Assembly (NCBI GenBank): GCA_002335055.1
Contig: DDCH01000011.1
Span: 256,775 to 281,439 of the forward strand
Reading direction: 5' to 3'
Length of the DNA stretch: 24,665 nucleotides
Source: Sulfurimonas sp. UBA2011
Lineage (GTDB): Bacteria; Campylobacterota; Campylobacteria; Campylobacterales; Sulfurimonadaceae
Position numbers and translations under genes: made by a program. Each line of letters begins with the position of its first letter. Positions within the stretch are counted from its first letter, which is position 1. Below are positions 7,317 to 15,736 of the stretch, one piece after another. The notes under the pieces are model-generated. The model was not told where the DNA came from. It ran no database searches and worked only from the letters and a program-made list of their open reading frames with translations.

Positions 7317-9082
7317 TGAATCAATCTTGGTTTGAAATGAATGATATTCGTACTAAAAAGTTTGCTAAGACTGTGTGGATACCTATTAGAGCACTTCAAA
7401 CACTAACCGAGTCAGGAAAGTATGCTTATCATGGATATGTTGAAGAGTTCTTTGGATGTGGCAGTATTGCAGTAAAGATAGAAGACAAAGATAAAGCACT
7501 AGAACTTCGTTGGTCGGATGTAGGTAGTAGCAGTGATAACAGAGGTTATTATGATAATGGAGAATACACTCCAGCCGATGTATTTACATCTTTTAGTGAC
7601 ATATCAGCTATTCACTTGGTACTAGATCAACATATTAATAGTGTTGATAAGCGAGAATGGCATCTCAGTCAAGATTTTGTCACTACACTAGGTTTATTAA
7701 GAGAAGGTGATATATGGGTTTCTCCGAATGAAGGATATATTGAAGTAGCAAAACTAACTAGAAACAAAGATGGTGAAGCATGTTTAATGGAAGTAAGAGC
7801 AGAACATTTAAAAGATTACTTATGTGCTAGAAATATGGGACTATATATATCCTCATACTATAGTCGAGCTGCTGTTGTAAAGGATGGTTCTTTCTTATCT
7901 TGGATAGATGATGATATAGAAGAAGTCAAGAATGCTGTTCGTTGGTCTGGAAGAACAATGGAAATACATGAAGGAAATGGAGAACACTTTGGGAGTCATG
8001 CATCCGTGATGCATGTAGGCAGAACAAGTACAGATGGAAGTGATGATATACCTAATATTTCAGAACTTCCTACTAATGAGAATAGTGTGACTTCAACTTG
8101 GGACAAAACATTTGATGGTCGTAAACTCTTTCGTATTGATGGAGAAGTTTGGGCAGATGAATGGATAAATCCCGCGAAACTAAGTCCAAGAATTAAATAT
8201 GATGAGCCAACCCCAACTATATTTTTTATTGTTGATGAAGAAGGAACTAAGGAAAATAGAGAAACATTGAAGCGTGGTGGAAAATGGTTATGGTTTAAGC
8301 CTGATGTTATTATGGCTCTTTCTCATCGGAGAGGTGGCTCATTAGGATGGTATACCGCACAAACTGGCGATGTACGATGTTCTCCCGATAATAGAATTCA
8401 CTTTGGAATTAACAGTATTGGTCTTGTTAATGTGTATGCAAAAGATATAGCTCTACTACCTGAATGGCAGCAGCAGATATGGTCTGGATACAATATTAGT
8501 CCTGAAGGTGGAGTGTCTGATGAGTTATCAGCATCTCAAGTACATGCTGTTCCTGTAAGTACACAAGCACCAGAAGCTTATTTATTTCAAGGAATAGATA
8601 AGTTAAATGAACTATCACAGAAGAACCTTGGAATTACTTTGTTCAGAGAACACGAATATATTACAGAATTAAAAAGTAAAATACATAGATTTAGAGCTAT
8701 TGATGATGCTGGACTATATGCCTTAGCCAAAGATATCGCTAGAATCACTGCTGACAGTTTGAATGTATCAGATATACAAAGTGTAGTAGCTCCACCAGAC
8801 AAGAAATTTGGTTCCTTGAAATCTTTGGAGGTTTTAATTGCCTCTCAAGTAGAGAAAGAAGTAGCACGAAATATAATGTCCCCATTGGTTGGTGCATATG
8901 AACTTAGACTCGCAGATGCACATTTACCAAAATCAACTATTGATGAAGCATTTATTTTGCTTAGTATAGATAGAAGTAAGCCTATAGTCTTTCAGGCATA
9001 TCAGATGTTGTCTGTATGTGTTACAAGTTTATATACGATTATAAAGATACTTGACAGTTGGAAAGTAAAGGAAGAAAAATGA
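7316..9082 (+). CDS. Conserved-context protein of unknown function, 588 residues
   Basis: I do not recognise this protein. It is soluble-looking, with no signal peptide or clear membrane span except a weakly hydrophobic C-terminal stretch (about 558-580). The first 100 residues are beta-rich (KTVWIPIRAL, then FGCGSIAVKIEDK and LELRWSDV). There are several Trp- and Gly-rich segments in the middle (around 320-350, GGKWLWFKPDV and GGSLGWYTA), and the last 160 residues look helical. It starts inside the methyltransferase stop codon and its own stop overlaps the ATPase start by four bases (ATGA), so it is translated with both and is likely a subunit of the same machine. It could be a target-sensing or structural component. 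Confidence 0.8.
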   Translation: MNQSWFEMNDIRTKKFAKTVWIPIRALQTLTESGKYAYHGYVEEFFGCGSIAVKIEDKDKALELRWSDVGSSSDNRGYYDNGEYTPADVFTSFSDISAIHLVLDQHINSVDKREWHLSQDFVTTLGLLREGDIWVSPNEGYIEVAKLTRNKDGEACLMEVRAEHLKDYLCARNMGLYISSYYSRAAVVKDGSFLSWIDDDIEEVKNAVRWSGRTMEIHEGNGEHFGSHASVMHVGRTSTDGSDDIPNISELPTNENSVTSTWDKTFDGRKLFRIDGEVWADEWINPAKLSPRIKYDEPTPTIFFIVDEEGTKENRETLKRGGKWLWFKPDVIMALSHRRGGSLGWYTAQTGDVRCSPDNRIHFGINSIGLVNVYAKDIALLPEWQQQIWSGYNISPEGGVSDELSASQVHAVPVSTQAPEAYLFQGIDKLNELSQKNLGITLFREHEYITELKSKIHRFRAIDDAGLYALAKDIARITADSLNVSDIQSVVAPPDKKFGSLKSLEVLIASQVEKEVARNIMSPLVGAYELRLADAHLPKSTIDEAFILLSIDRSKPIVFQAYQMLSVCVTSLYTIIKILDSWKVKEEK

Positions 9083-10734
9083 ATATTGAAGAGCAGTTAG
9101 ACTTTCTGCTATCACATGAAAGTGAAAATGAAATACTTGAGTTTAAAGAAGCTAATAATGGTTATGATTTTGGCAAGATAGGTAAATACTTCAGTGCCTT
9201 ATCTAATGAAGCGAATCTTGCGAATAGAAGAGATGCTTGGTTGGTTTTTGGTGTCAAGGACTCTAACAAAAAGCTGATAGATACTAAGTTTAGAATGGAT
9301 GATACAAGTCTTCAGAGCTTAAAGGCAGAAATTGCTAATCATACTACCAATAGAATTACATTTATAGATATTCATGAAGTTGTGAGAGATGGAAACAGAG
9401 TCTTGCTTTTTCAAATTCCTGCTGCACCTAGAGGTATCCCCATCACATTTAAAGGTCACTACTACGGAAGAGATGGCGAAGAGTTAAATGCACTTAACCT
9501 TGAGGAAATAGAGAGGATTAGAAGTCAAGCTACTATGATAGATTGGAGTGTTGGTATTTGTACTGGTGCAACGATTGATGATTTGTCCGAAGAAGCTATT
9601 ATGAAAGCTCGTTCATCGTATGTTACAAAAAATCCTGCATTAGCTGAGATGATAGAGACTTGGAGTGATGAAACCTTTCTCAACAAAGCAAAGATTACTA
9701 TTGCAGGTCAGATTACACGAACAGCTATCTTGCTTCTTGGTAAATCCGAATCTGAACATTTTTTGACACCAGCCATTGCTAAAATATCATGGATACTCAG
9801 AGATAGAGACAATGTCTCTAAAGATTATGAACACTTTTCTTGTCCGTTTATATTGAGTGCAGATGAAGTATATGCAAAGATACGAAATCTGAAATATCGC
9901 TACATGACAGATGGTTCTCTGTTCCCTGACGAGGTTGATAGTTATGATCCGTACATCATAAGAGAGGCTCTGAACAACTGCATCGCTCATCAGGATTATA
10001 CCCTTGGTGGTAAGATTAATGTTGTTGAGAATGAAGATAGTAAGCTTATTTTCGTTAACAGTGGTTCATTCATACCAAAGAGCATTGAAAATGTCATTAC
10101 AGCAGATGCCCCTGAATCTACGTATAGAAATAAGTTCTTGTCTCAAGCCATGGTTAATCTAAATATGATTGATACTATTGGTAGTGGTATAGTGAAGATG
10201 TTCAACATACAGAAAAAGAAGCTATTTCCATTACCAGAATATGAGCTACATAATGAGCAGGTTAAGGTTGTGATAGAGGGTAAAGTTCTCGACATGAACT
10301 ATGCGAGGAAGCTTGTACAAATGCCTGAACTTACACTACGAGAAATTATGCTGCTAGATAAAGTACAAAAAACGAAAACATTAACAACAGATGAGCTGAA
10401 AGAACTAAAGGCAAAGAAGCTAGTTGAAGGCAAAAGACCTCATTTGCATATATCATTAGAGGTGGCAAAGCAAACAGGACAAAAAGATGACTATATGAAA
10501 TTTCGAGGCATCGATGATGATTACTGTAAAAAGATTATAGTTGACTATCTTAAGCGATTTAAGAGTGGGCAAAGAGCTGATTTTGAAGGTGTAATTTTAG
10601 ACAAACTATCAGATACTTTAGACATTGAGCAAAAGAAAAATAAAGTAAGAAATAATCTTCAAGCACTGAGAAAAGACGGTGTCATCGAGAATATAGGTAA
10701 TACATGGGTAATGTCTAAAGGTGTTACGGGTTAG
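9079..10734 (+). CDS. AlbA_2 (Schlafen-like) DNA/RNA-binding protein with GHKL ATPase fold
   Basis: The protein has 551 residues when started at the ATG at 9079, which has AAGGA upstream and overlaps the previous stop (ATGA); an upstream in-frame ATG at 9058 lies inside the previous gene. Residues 13-145 form an AlbA_2 domain (ENEILEFKEANNG, then DAWLVFGVKD and GHYYGRDGE). Residues about 285-380 are a HATPase_c_4/GHKL-type unit with N-box REALNNCIAHQDY (295-307) and GSGIVKMF (368-375). The C-terminus (about 488-550) is a winged helix. Similar proteins are often annotated as RecG-like or RNA-binding ATP-binding proteins and occur in defence loci. It may act as a nucleic-acid-sensing ATPase. 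The stop TAG is part of a TTAGAC repeat. Confidence 0.85.
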   Translation: MNIEEQLDFLLSHESENEILEFKEANNGYDFGKIGKYFSALSNEANLANRRDAWLVFGVKDSNKKLIDTKFRMDDTSLQSLKAEIANHTTNRITFIDIHEVVRDGNRVLLFQIPAAPRGIPITFKGHYYGRDGEELNALNLEEIERIRSQATMIDWSVGICTGATIDDLSEEAIMKARSSYVTKNPALAEMIETWSDETFLNKAKITIAGQITRTAILLLGKSESEHFLTPAIAKISWILRDRDNVSKDYEHFSCPFILSADEVYAKIRNLKYRYMTDGSLFPDEVDSYDPYIIREALNNCIAHQDYTLGGKINVVENEDSKLIFVNSGSFIPKSIENVITADAPESTYRNKFLSQAMVNLNMIDTIGSGIVKMFNIQKKKLFPLPEYELHNEQVKVVIEGKVLDMNYARKLVQMPELTLREIMLLDKVQKTKTLTTDELKELKAKKLVEGKRPHLHISLEVAKQTGQKDDYMKFRGIDDDYCKKIIVDYLKRFKSGQRADFEGVILDKLSDTLDIEQKKNKVRNNLQALRKDGVIENIGNTWVMSKGVTG

Positions 10735-10768
10735 ACGATTTAGACGGATAGTTAGACGAGTTTAGACA
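10712..10768. repeat. TTAGAC repeat cluster before the helicase gene
   Basis: Four direct copies of TTAGAC lie at 10731-10736, 10740-10745, 10752-10757 and 10762-10767. An inverted copy (TGTCTAAA, 10712-10719) is the exact reverse complement of TTTAGACA at 10761-10768. The copies fill the only gap in an otherwise overlapping operon and reach into the end of the ATPase gene. They may form a protein-binding site or an RNA structure that tunes helicase expression. Confidence 0.55.
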
Positions 10769-10794
10769 TTTGAAAGTAAGCTTAAAGGAAAAAT

Positions 10795-12717
10795 ATGACC
10801 AATATTGTAGAAGTTCAATACGCACAAACTGGTGAAAGTAAATCAACCAATGAATTTGGAATGAGAGATATGCAAGCCAAAGCTTATGAGGCTCGTAATG
10901 CTCAGTACCTCCTACTCAAAGCTCCTCCTGCTTCTGGTAAGTCACGAGCTTTGATGTTCATTACACTCGATAAACTTATCAACCAAGGTCTAAAGAAAGT
11001 TATCGTAGCTGTTCCTGAGCGATCTATCGGTGGTTCATTTGCTACTACAAAACTTAGTGAGTATGGATTTTATGCTGATTGGGAAGTGAAAGATGACTGT
11101 AACCTATGTACAGTGGGTGGAGATAAGAGTAAGGTTCAAGCATTTATCAACTTCCTAGAGGGCGATGAGAAAATATTGATATGTACGCATGCAACACTTC
11201 GTTTTGCTTTTGAGAAGTTGGATGAGAAGAAGTTTGACAACACTCTGCTAGCTATAGATGAGTTTCATCATGTCTCTGCTGATGGAGAGAATCGTTTGGG
11301 AGAGCTTATTCGTTTGGTGATGGAAAAATCATCTGTACATCTTGTGGCTATGACTGGTTCTTTCTTTCGAGGAGACAGTGTTCCGATACTTCTTCCTGAA
11401 GATGAGGCAAAGTTTTCTAAGGTTACATACAACTACTATGAACAGCTCAATGGATACAAGTATCTTAAATCCTTAGGTATAGGCTATCACTTCTATCAGG
11501 GACGATACACTACTGCCATCAGAGATATACTCGATACAGATAAGAAAACAATCTTACACATACCAAATGTAAACTCGGGTGAATCAACAAGGGATAAACA
11601 CAAAGAAGTTGATACAATCATAGATATTATCGGTAAAGTAGTCAAAGAGGACGAAAATAAAGTCATATATGTCAAGAGACATGATGATGGAAAAATCATC
11701 AAGGTTGCAGACTTGGTAAATGATGATCCAAAAGATAGAGATACTATATCGGCCTATCTTAGAAATATGGACTCTGTTGATGATATGGATTTAATTATAG
11801 CATTGGGGATGGCAAAAGAGGGATTTGACTGGCCTTACTGTGAGCATGCTCTAACTGTGGGATATAGAAGTTCACTTACAGAAATCATACAAATTATTGG
11901 TCGTGCTACTCGGGATAGTGATAACAAGACACATGCTCAGTTCACAAACCTCATAGCTCAACCTGATGCACACGATAGTGAAGTGAAAACCTCAGTAAAC
12001 AATATGCTCAAAGCAATAACAGCATCACTACTCATGGAACAAGTTCTTGCTCCAAACTTCAAGTTCAAACCACGGTTTGATAATGATACAGAAAAAGCTA
12101 AACCAGGAGAAATGAAGATACGAGGGTTTAAGAAGCCAAGTACGAAGAGAGTGGAGCAAATAATTGAATCTGATTTGAATGACCTCAAAGCTGCAATACT
12201 TCAAGATGATAAGATGCTCAAAGCAATGCCTGGGAACATTGACCCTGAAGTTATGAACAAAGTGCTTATTCCAAAAATCATTAAAGTAAAGTATCCTGAC
12301 TTGAGTGATGATGAAGTAGAAGAGTTAAGACAGCATGTAGTTGTTGACTCCGTAGTGAAGAATGGGGAGATTAAAGAGAGTGGTGGGAAACAGTTTATAT
12401 CTATGGCTGGGAAGTTTGTCAATATTGATGAGCTAAACATTGACCTTATAGACAGTATTAACCCATTCCAGAGAGCATTTGAAATACTATCAAAGTCTGT
12501 AACGACTAAGGTCTTGCATCTTATTCAAGAGTCTATTGCCTCAACCCGAATTACTATGGACTTTGAGGAAGCGAAGATACTCTGGCCAAAGATTTTGAAA
12601 TTCAAGAAAGAACACGGTAAAGAACCAAGTCTAAACTCAAATGATCCACAAGAGCTACGGATGGCTGAATGTATTGTTTACCTCAAAGAAGAGAAGAGAA
12701 ATAGAAATGCTGGATAA
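10795..12717 (+). CDS. SF2 DEAD/DEAH-like helicase
   Basis: The protein has 640 residues. Helicase motifs: Walker A APPASGKS (43-50), Walker B AIDEFHH (153-159, DEFH in place of DEAH), motif III-like AMTGSF (185-190), a lobe-2 segment MAKEGFDWP (339-347) and motif VI QIIGRATRDS (366-375). It probably uses ATP to move on or remodel DNA, as the motor subunit of the system. A linker and helical region (430-590) follow, then a short C-terminal module (about 596-632) that is also found near the N-terminus of the next protein. AAAGGA precedes the ATG. The last 11 bases overlap the GIY-YIG gene. No nuclease domain is visible, so cleavage would have to come from the neighbour. Confidence 0.9.
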   Translation: MTNIVEVQYAQTGESKSTNEFGMRDMQAKAYEARNAQYLLLKAPPASGKSRALMFITLDKLINQGLKKVIVAVPERSIGGSFATTKLSEYGFYADWEVKDDCNLCTVGGDKSKVQAFINFLEGDEKILICTHATLRFAFEKLDEKKFDNTLLAIDEFHHVSADGENRLGELIRLVMEKSSVHLVAMTGSFFRGDSVPILLPEDEAKFSKVTYNYYEQLNGYKYLKSLGIGYHFYQGRYTTAIRDILDTDKKTILHIPNVNSGESTRDKHKEVDTIIDIIGKVVKEDENKVIYVKRHDDGKIIKVADLVNDDPKDRDTISAYLRNMDSVDDMDLIIALGMAKEGFDWPYCEHALTVGYRSSLTEIIQIIGRATRDSDNKTHAQFTNLIAQPDAHDSEVKTSVNNMLKAITASLLMEQVLAPNFKFKPRFDNDTEKAKPGEMKIRGFKKPSTKRVEQIIESDLNDLKAAILQDDKMLKAMPGNIDPEVMNKVLIPKIIKVKYPDLSDDEVEELRQHVVVDSVVKNGEIKESGGKQFISMAGKFVNIDELNIDLIDSINPFQRAFEILSKSVTTKVLHLIQESIASTRITMDFEEAKILWPKILKFKKEHGKEPSLNSNDPQELRMAECIVYLKEEKRNRNAG

Positions 12718-13882
12718 AGAGAGTGTACTCGATGAAATTTTTGCTAGTGATATAGATGGAATTTTAAACACAAAGCCGAAAATAACTCCAGCTCAGAATG
12801 AAGATCAAAGGCTGGTTGCTACATTTGAAGAGATAAACAGTTTCATTGATGAAAATGGGAACGAGCCTACAAGGAATATGTCCGATATGCATGAGGCAAA
12901 ACTTTTCTCAAGGCTTAAAGGCTTACGAGAACAAGCTGATAAGATGCAACAGTTAAAAGCTTATGATAGACACAAGCTTTTTGAAGTAGAAGACGAGGTA
13001 GAAATCAACTCGATTGATGATATATTTGGTGGTGATGATTTTGGATTGTTGGATGATGAAGAAGACATTTTCACGCTCACACATGTAGAGAAGTATGACG
13101 GGAACAAAGCAGAAGCAGACTTCGTTGCAACGAGAGAGAAGTGTGAGGAGTTTGAGAAATATGAGAGTTTGTTTACAGAGTGTCAAGCAGACCTTAAAGA
13201 TGAGAAGAGAAAGTTAGTTCCATCAATAGAGAGACAATTGATGGTAGGAACATTTTGTGTGTTGGATGGGGTATTGCTTTACATTGCTGAGATTAAGCAT
13301 GCAAAGAGAGGTAATAGCAATAAATTAAACAGAAGAACCTTACTTGTCTTTGAGAATGGGACACAATCAAGAATGCTTCTTCGGTCACTAGGTAAGAGAC
13401 TTAAAGATAAGGGGAAGATGGTTACCTCTCGTGATGGGGAAGAACTTGCTAACTTAAACCAAATATCTAAAGAAGATAAGTCAACAGGTTATATCTATGT
13501 TTTGAAATCGAAAAGTGAAGATGATAGAATTAAGTCCAAAGCAAACCTATACAAGATAGGATTTTCATCAACTGCAATACAAGAGAGAATCAAAAATGCA
13601 GAGAATGAACCTACCTATCTAATGGCACCAGTATCCCTTGAAAGTGCCTATGAAACTTACAATATGAATCCTCATAAGCTTGAACAGTTGCTACACAGGT
13701 TCTTTGGGAACTCTTGTTTGGATGTTGATATACAAGGGCATGATGGAAAGATACACCGACCTAGAGAGTGGTTTATTGCTCCTATTGATGTAATTGAAAG
13801 TGCTATTGAGCTTATTATCTCTGGGGGCATTGTGAATTATCAATATGATTCTGAATCGGAACAAATTATGGAAAAAACATAG
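12707..13882 (+). CDS. GIY-YIG (T5orf172-type) nuclease
   Basis: The protein has 391 residues if started at the ATG at 12707, which overlaps the helicase stop by 11 bases; an in-frame ATG at 12641 lies deeper in the helicase gene and is less likely. The C-terminal domain (about 259-370) has all hallmarks of the fold: GYIYVLK (261-267), LYKIGFSS (281-288), R294 in QERIK, the catalytic E326 in HKLEQLLH, and REWF (353-356). Residues 38-76 match the helicase C-terminal module, and 93-125 are highly acidic, perhaps a DNA-mimicking or autoinhibitory segment. Residues 170-240 may be another small domain. It is the most likely DNA-cutting subunit of the cluster, acting with the helicase. Confidence 0.85.
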   Translation: MLDKESVLDEIFASDIDGILNTKPKITPAQNEDQRLVATFEEINSFIDENGNEPTRNMSDMHEAKLFSRLKGLREQADKMQQLKAYDRHKLFEVEDEVEINSIDDIFGGDDFGLLDDEEDIFTLTHVEKYDGNKAEADFVATREKCEEFEKYESLFTECQADLKDEKRKLVPSIERQLMVGTFCVLDGVLLYIAEIKHAKRGNSNKLNRRTLLVFENGTQSRMLLRSLGKRLKDKGKMVTSRDGEELANLNQISKEDKSTGYIYVLKSKSEDDRIKSKANLYKIGFSSTAIQERIKNAENEPTYLMAPVSLESAYETYNMNPHKLEQLLHRFFGNSCLDVDIQGHDGKIHRPREWFIAPIDVIESAIELIISGGIVNYQYDSESEQIMEKT

Positions 13883-14344
13883 ATGATAGATACAGAAAAA
13901 CTAGAGTTAGAATTTTACAAAAATGGCTCAGCAGAGGGTGTACTAAAGCGATTTGTCTTTAGTGTGAAAGAAGAAAAGTTAGTACGCGATGCAATAAGAA
14001 CTGTACAGTTAGCTAATCCTAGAATGAAGCTGATTAGAGTTTCTGATGAATTGTTAAGAGAGGTTACTAAGACTAGGGAGCCTATCCTTCCTACGGAGAA
14101 AACAAAAGTATCTGTAGAATCAATGGCGAAGCTTGAACTGATGAGATTGAGTGCTAGTAAGAAGCAAGTAGAAGCAGGTTATGATAACAAGATACCTACT
14201 TTTTTCGGATTTAAATCTAAGTACGGGGTAGTTCTCATGGTTCTTCTTGCTATTGGTATGATGGCTGTTGAATATTTTAAAATGAAACCAATTAATGATG
14301 AGATGCAACGCCAAGAGAACTTAATGCATGGCATTTCTAAATAA
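13883..14344 (+). CDS. Small single-pass membrane protein, unknown function
   Basis: The protein has 153 residues. Residues 1-100 are soluble and charged, with no domain I can name. Residues 113-131 (KYGVVLMVLLAIGMMAVEYF region) form one membrane span, and a short charged tail follows. The ATG comes directly after the TAG of the GIY-YIG gene with no spacer and no clear ribosome site, so expression probably depends on coupling to it. As the last gene of the block it may anchor the system to the inner membrane or be an effector; both are inference. Confidence 0.72.
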   Translation: MIDTEKLELEFYKNGSAEGVLKRFVFSVKEEKLVRDAIRTVQLANPRMKLIRVSDELLREVTKTREPILPTEKTKVSVESMAKLELMRLSASKKQVEAGYDNKIPTFFGFKSKYGVVLMVLLAIGMMAVEYFKMKPINDEMQRQENLMHGISK

Positions 14345-14489
14345 AATATAAGCTAAAAAAAAACAGCAATAGCCACTCCCTATAGGAGAGCAGCTAGGTG
14401 TAAATTTCCCAAGCGATAAAGCGATAAAGAAAAATAATAAATGCAAATAGCCTACTGATAAGATAATTTATAAAACCCATGACAGACTA
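14345..14489. other. Convergent intergenic region
   Basis: This region lies between the convergent ends of the defence-like block and the right-arm operon. It contains a weak hairpin CTCC-CTATA-GGAG near 14376-14388 and a tandem octamer GCGATAAA (14413-14420 and 14421-14428). No strong rho-independent terminator is evident. Confidence 0.4.
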
Positions 14490-15137
14490 CTAAGCAGCAT
14501 TACTAACTTGTTGATATGGAAGAACCCACTGCTTCAGCTGTGGCTGCCACTTACATTTTAACTTTTTTAACTCTGATGCAAGAGGGTAGCTATTACCTGT
14601 AACGGCAAGTGTGCCATCTGAAAGTTGTTCTACTCCAAGACCAAGCTGTTCTACTCTTTGTTCAAGGTCATTATGTTGATATGCTTGTGCGTTATTTGGA
14701 GGTGGAGCAGTCGTTGCACCGCTCATGTTGTTTGAATGATTATTGTTTTGTAAATGTTGTTGCTGTGAAATTGCTGTATTTACCTCATTGGCTGATGCAT
14801 ATTCGTTTCCGCTAAGAGAAAGTCCTGCTAATGCTCTGCCAATGGAACTTGTTTCCGCGTTCTCAAGGGCTGATGTAGCATTAATCCAACCATCACCACG
14901 GTATTCTTCTGCAAAGCCAGTAGATATTGTGTTTTCTCCAATTTTTATCTTAGCCTGAATCACTACTCGTTGGTCATCATCGTGAATTAGAATAGTAGAG
15001 ATAGAAGCATCTGGGAAGTATTTTCGAAATACTGCAAGTCTGGTAGAAACCTGAGTGTAAGATTTTCCTTTAATATCTATAGTTGGCATTGTCTGCAACT
15101 CTTTTACGGCTAGTTGTAATGGGTGTTGTTCTTGCAT
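14490..15137 (-). CDS. Putative phage/plasmid ssDNA-binding or annealing protein
   Basis: The protein has 215 residues. Residues 25-120 carry a pattern familiar from phage and plasmid proteins that I associate with Rad52-like or single-strand annealing functions: SYTQVSTRLAVFRKYFPDA (27-45), ISTGFAEEYRGDGW, then ALENAETSSIGRALAGL and EYASANEV. A Gln/Asn-rich linker (about 125-155) leads to a small C-terminal domain (about 165-208, LAVTGNSYPLASELKKLKCK and QWVLPY) like the short module seen in DUF5710-type proteins. AAGGAG lies before the ATG. It is last in the minus-strand operon, 10 bases after the Gp157-like gene. The exact family is not certain. Confidence 0.6.
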   Translation of the reverse strand: MQEQHPLQLAVKELQTMPTIDIKGKSYTQVSTRLAVFRKYFPDASISTILIHDDDQRVVIQAKIKIGENTISTGFAEEYRGDGWINATSALENAETSSIGRALAGLSLSGNEYASANEVNTAISQQQHLQNNNHSNNMSGATTAPPPNNAQAYQHNDLEQRVEQLGLGVEQLSDGTLAVTGNSYPLASELKKLKCKWQPQLKQWVLPYQQVSNAA

Positions 15138-15147
15138 AATTTACTCC

Positions 15148-15726
15148 TTATGCTGCTAGTTGTGTTGGCTCTGATGGGAGCGACTTTCTCTTATTTATAC
15201 GGATGGAAGTAGGTTTATCTATGGTGCTGATTTCCATGTCAGCAAACTCTTCAACCTCATGTCTCTGGTCTGCTGATAGTAGAGCTTCTTCTACTGCCTT
15301 AGTGTCTAGCACTACTGTGAAGAAGCCAGCATGAAGTAAAGCTTTTTCATTAAGTATGAGTAATTTAGAGTTAATTTTTTGAGTAGCCTCTGAAACTGTA
15401 ATACTTGAATATGCTAAGCCTTCAATTTTTCTGATACCGAATGATGAAAGTGCTTTTGCTACCTGCTCTTTCCCATTGCTCCTTGCGAGTTCCAGTTGCT
15501 TCTTCAGGTTAGCTAGTAGCTTCTGCTGTTCTTTGATGTAATCTATCTTAGAATCTATAGATGTGAAAATTTCGGAAATCGTATCACTCTTCTTATAGTG
15601 AGAGATGTTTTGGTTTTCAAGTATGGCAATGATTGAATCATAAAACCACTCTTTAGAGTTAGAACTATCATTATATAGTCCTACTAATTCTTGTTCAAGT
15701 TTTGAAGATTGTGTTGTTAAATTCAT
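15148..15726 (-). CDS. Siphovirus Gp157-like protein
   Basis: The protein has 192 residues. A helical, coiled-coil-prone region (about 40-95: SDTISEIFTSIDSKIDYIKE, then QKLLANLKKQLELA) is followed by SFGIRKIEGLAYSSITVSEA (94-113) and FFTVVLDTKAVEEAL. This order (coil, then G-I-R/K-K-I-x-G-L beta segment, then K-x-A-V/I-x-E-A-L) is the pattern of phage Gp157 proteins, which sit with recombination and replication genes. AGGA precedes the ATG. It lies between the DUF932 gene (10 bases upstream) and the annealing-like gene (10 bases downstream). The C-terminus is LAA, shared in style with both neighbours. Confidence 0.65.
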   Translation of the reverse strand: MNLTTQSSKLEQELVGLYNDSSNSKEWFYDSIIAILENQNISHYKKSDTISEIFTSIDSKIDYIKEQQKLLANLKKQLELARSNGKEQVAKALSSFGIRKIEGLAYSSITVSEATQKINSKLLILNEKALLHAGFFTVVLDTKAVEEALLSADQRHEVEEFADMEISTIDKPTSIRINKRKSLPSEPTQLAA

Positions 15727-15736
15727 GGTGTTCCTT

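Noticed and set aside
8587..8802. Minus-strand ORF inside the 588-residue gene
   Set aside because: It is a shadow frame; the composition is that of a reversed coding region and there is no start signal.
3703..14344. Assignment of the cluster to BREX or DISARM
   Set aside because: No PglZ, BrxC, DUF1998 or PLD-type protein is present.
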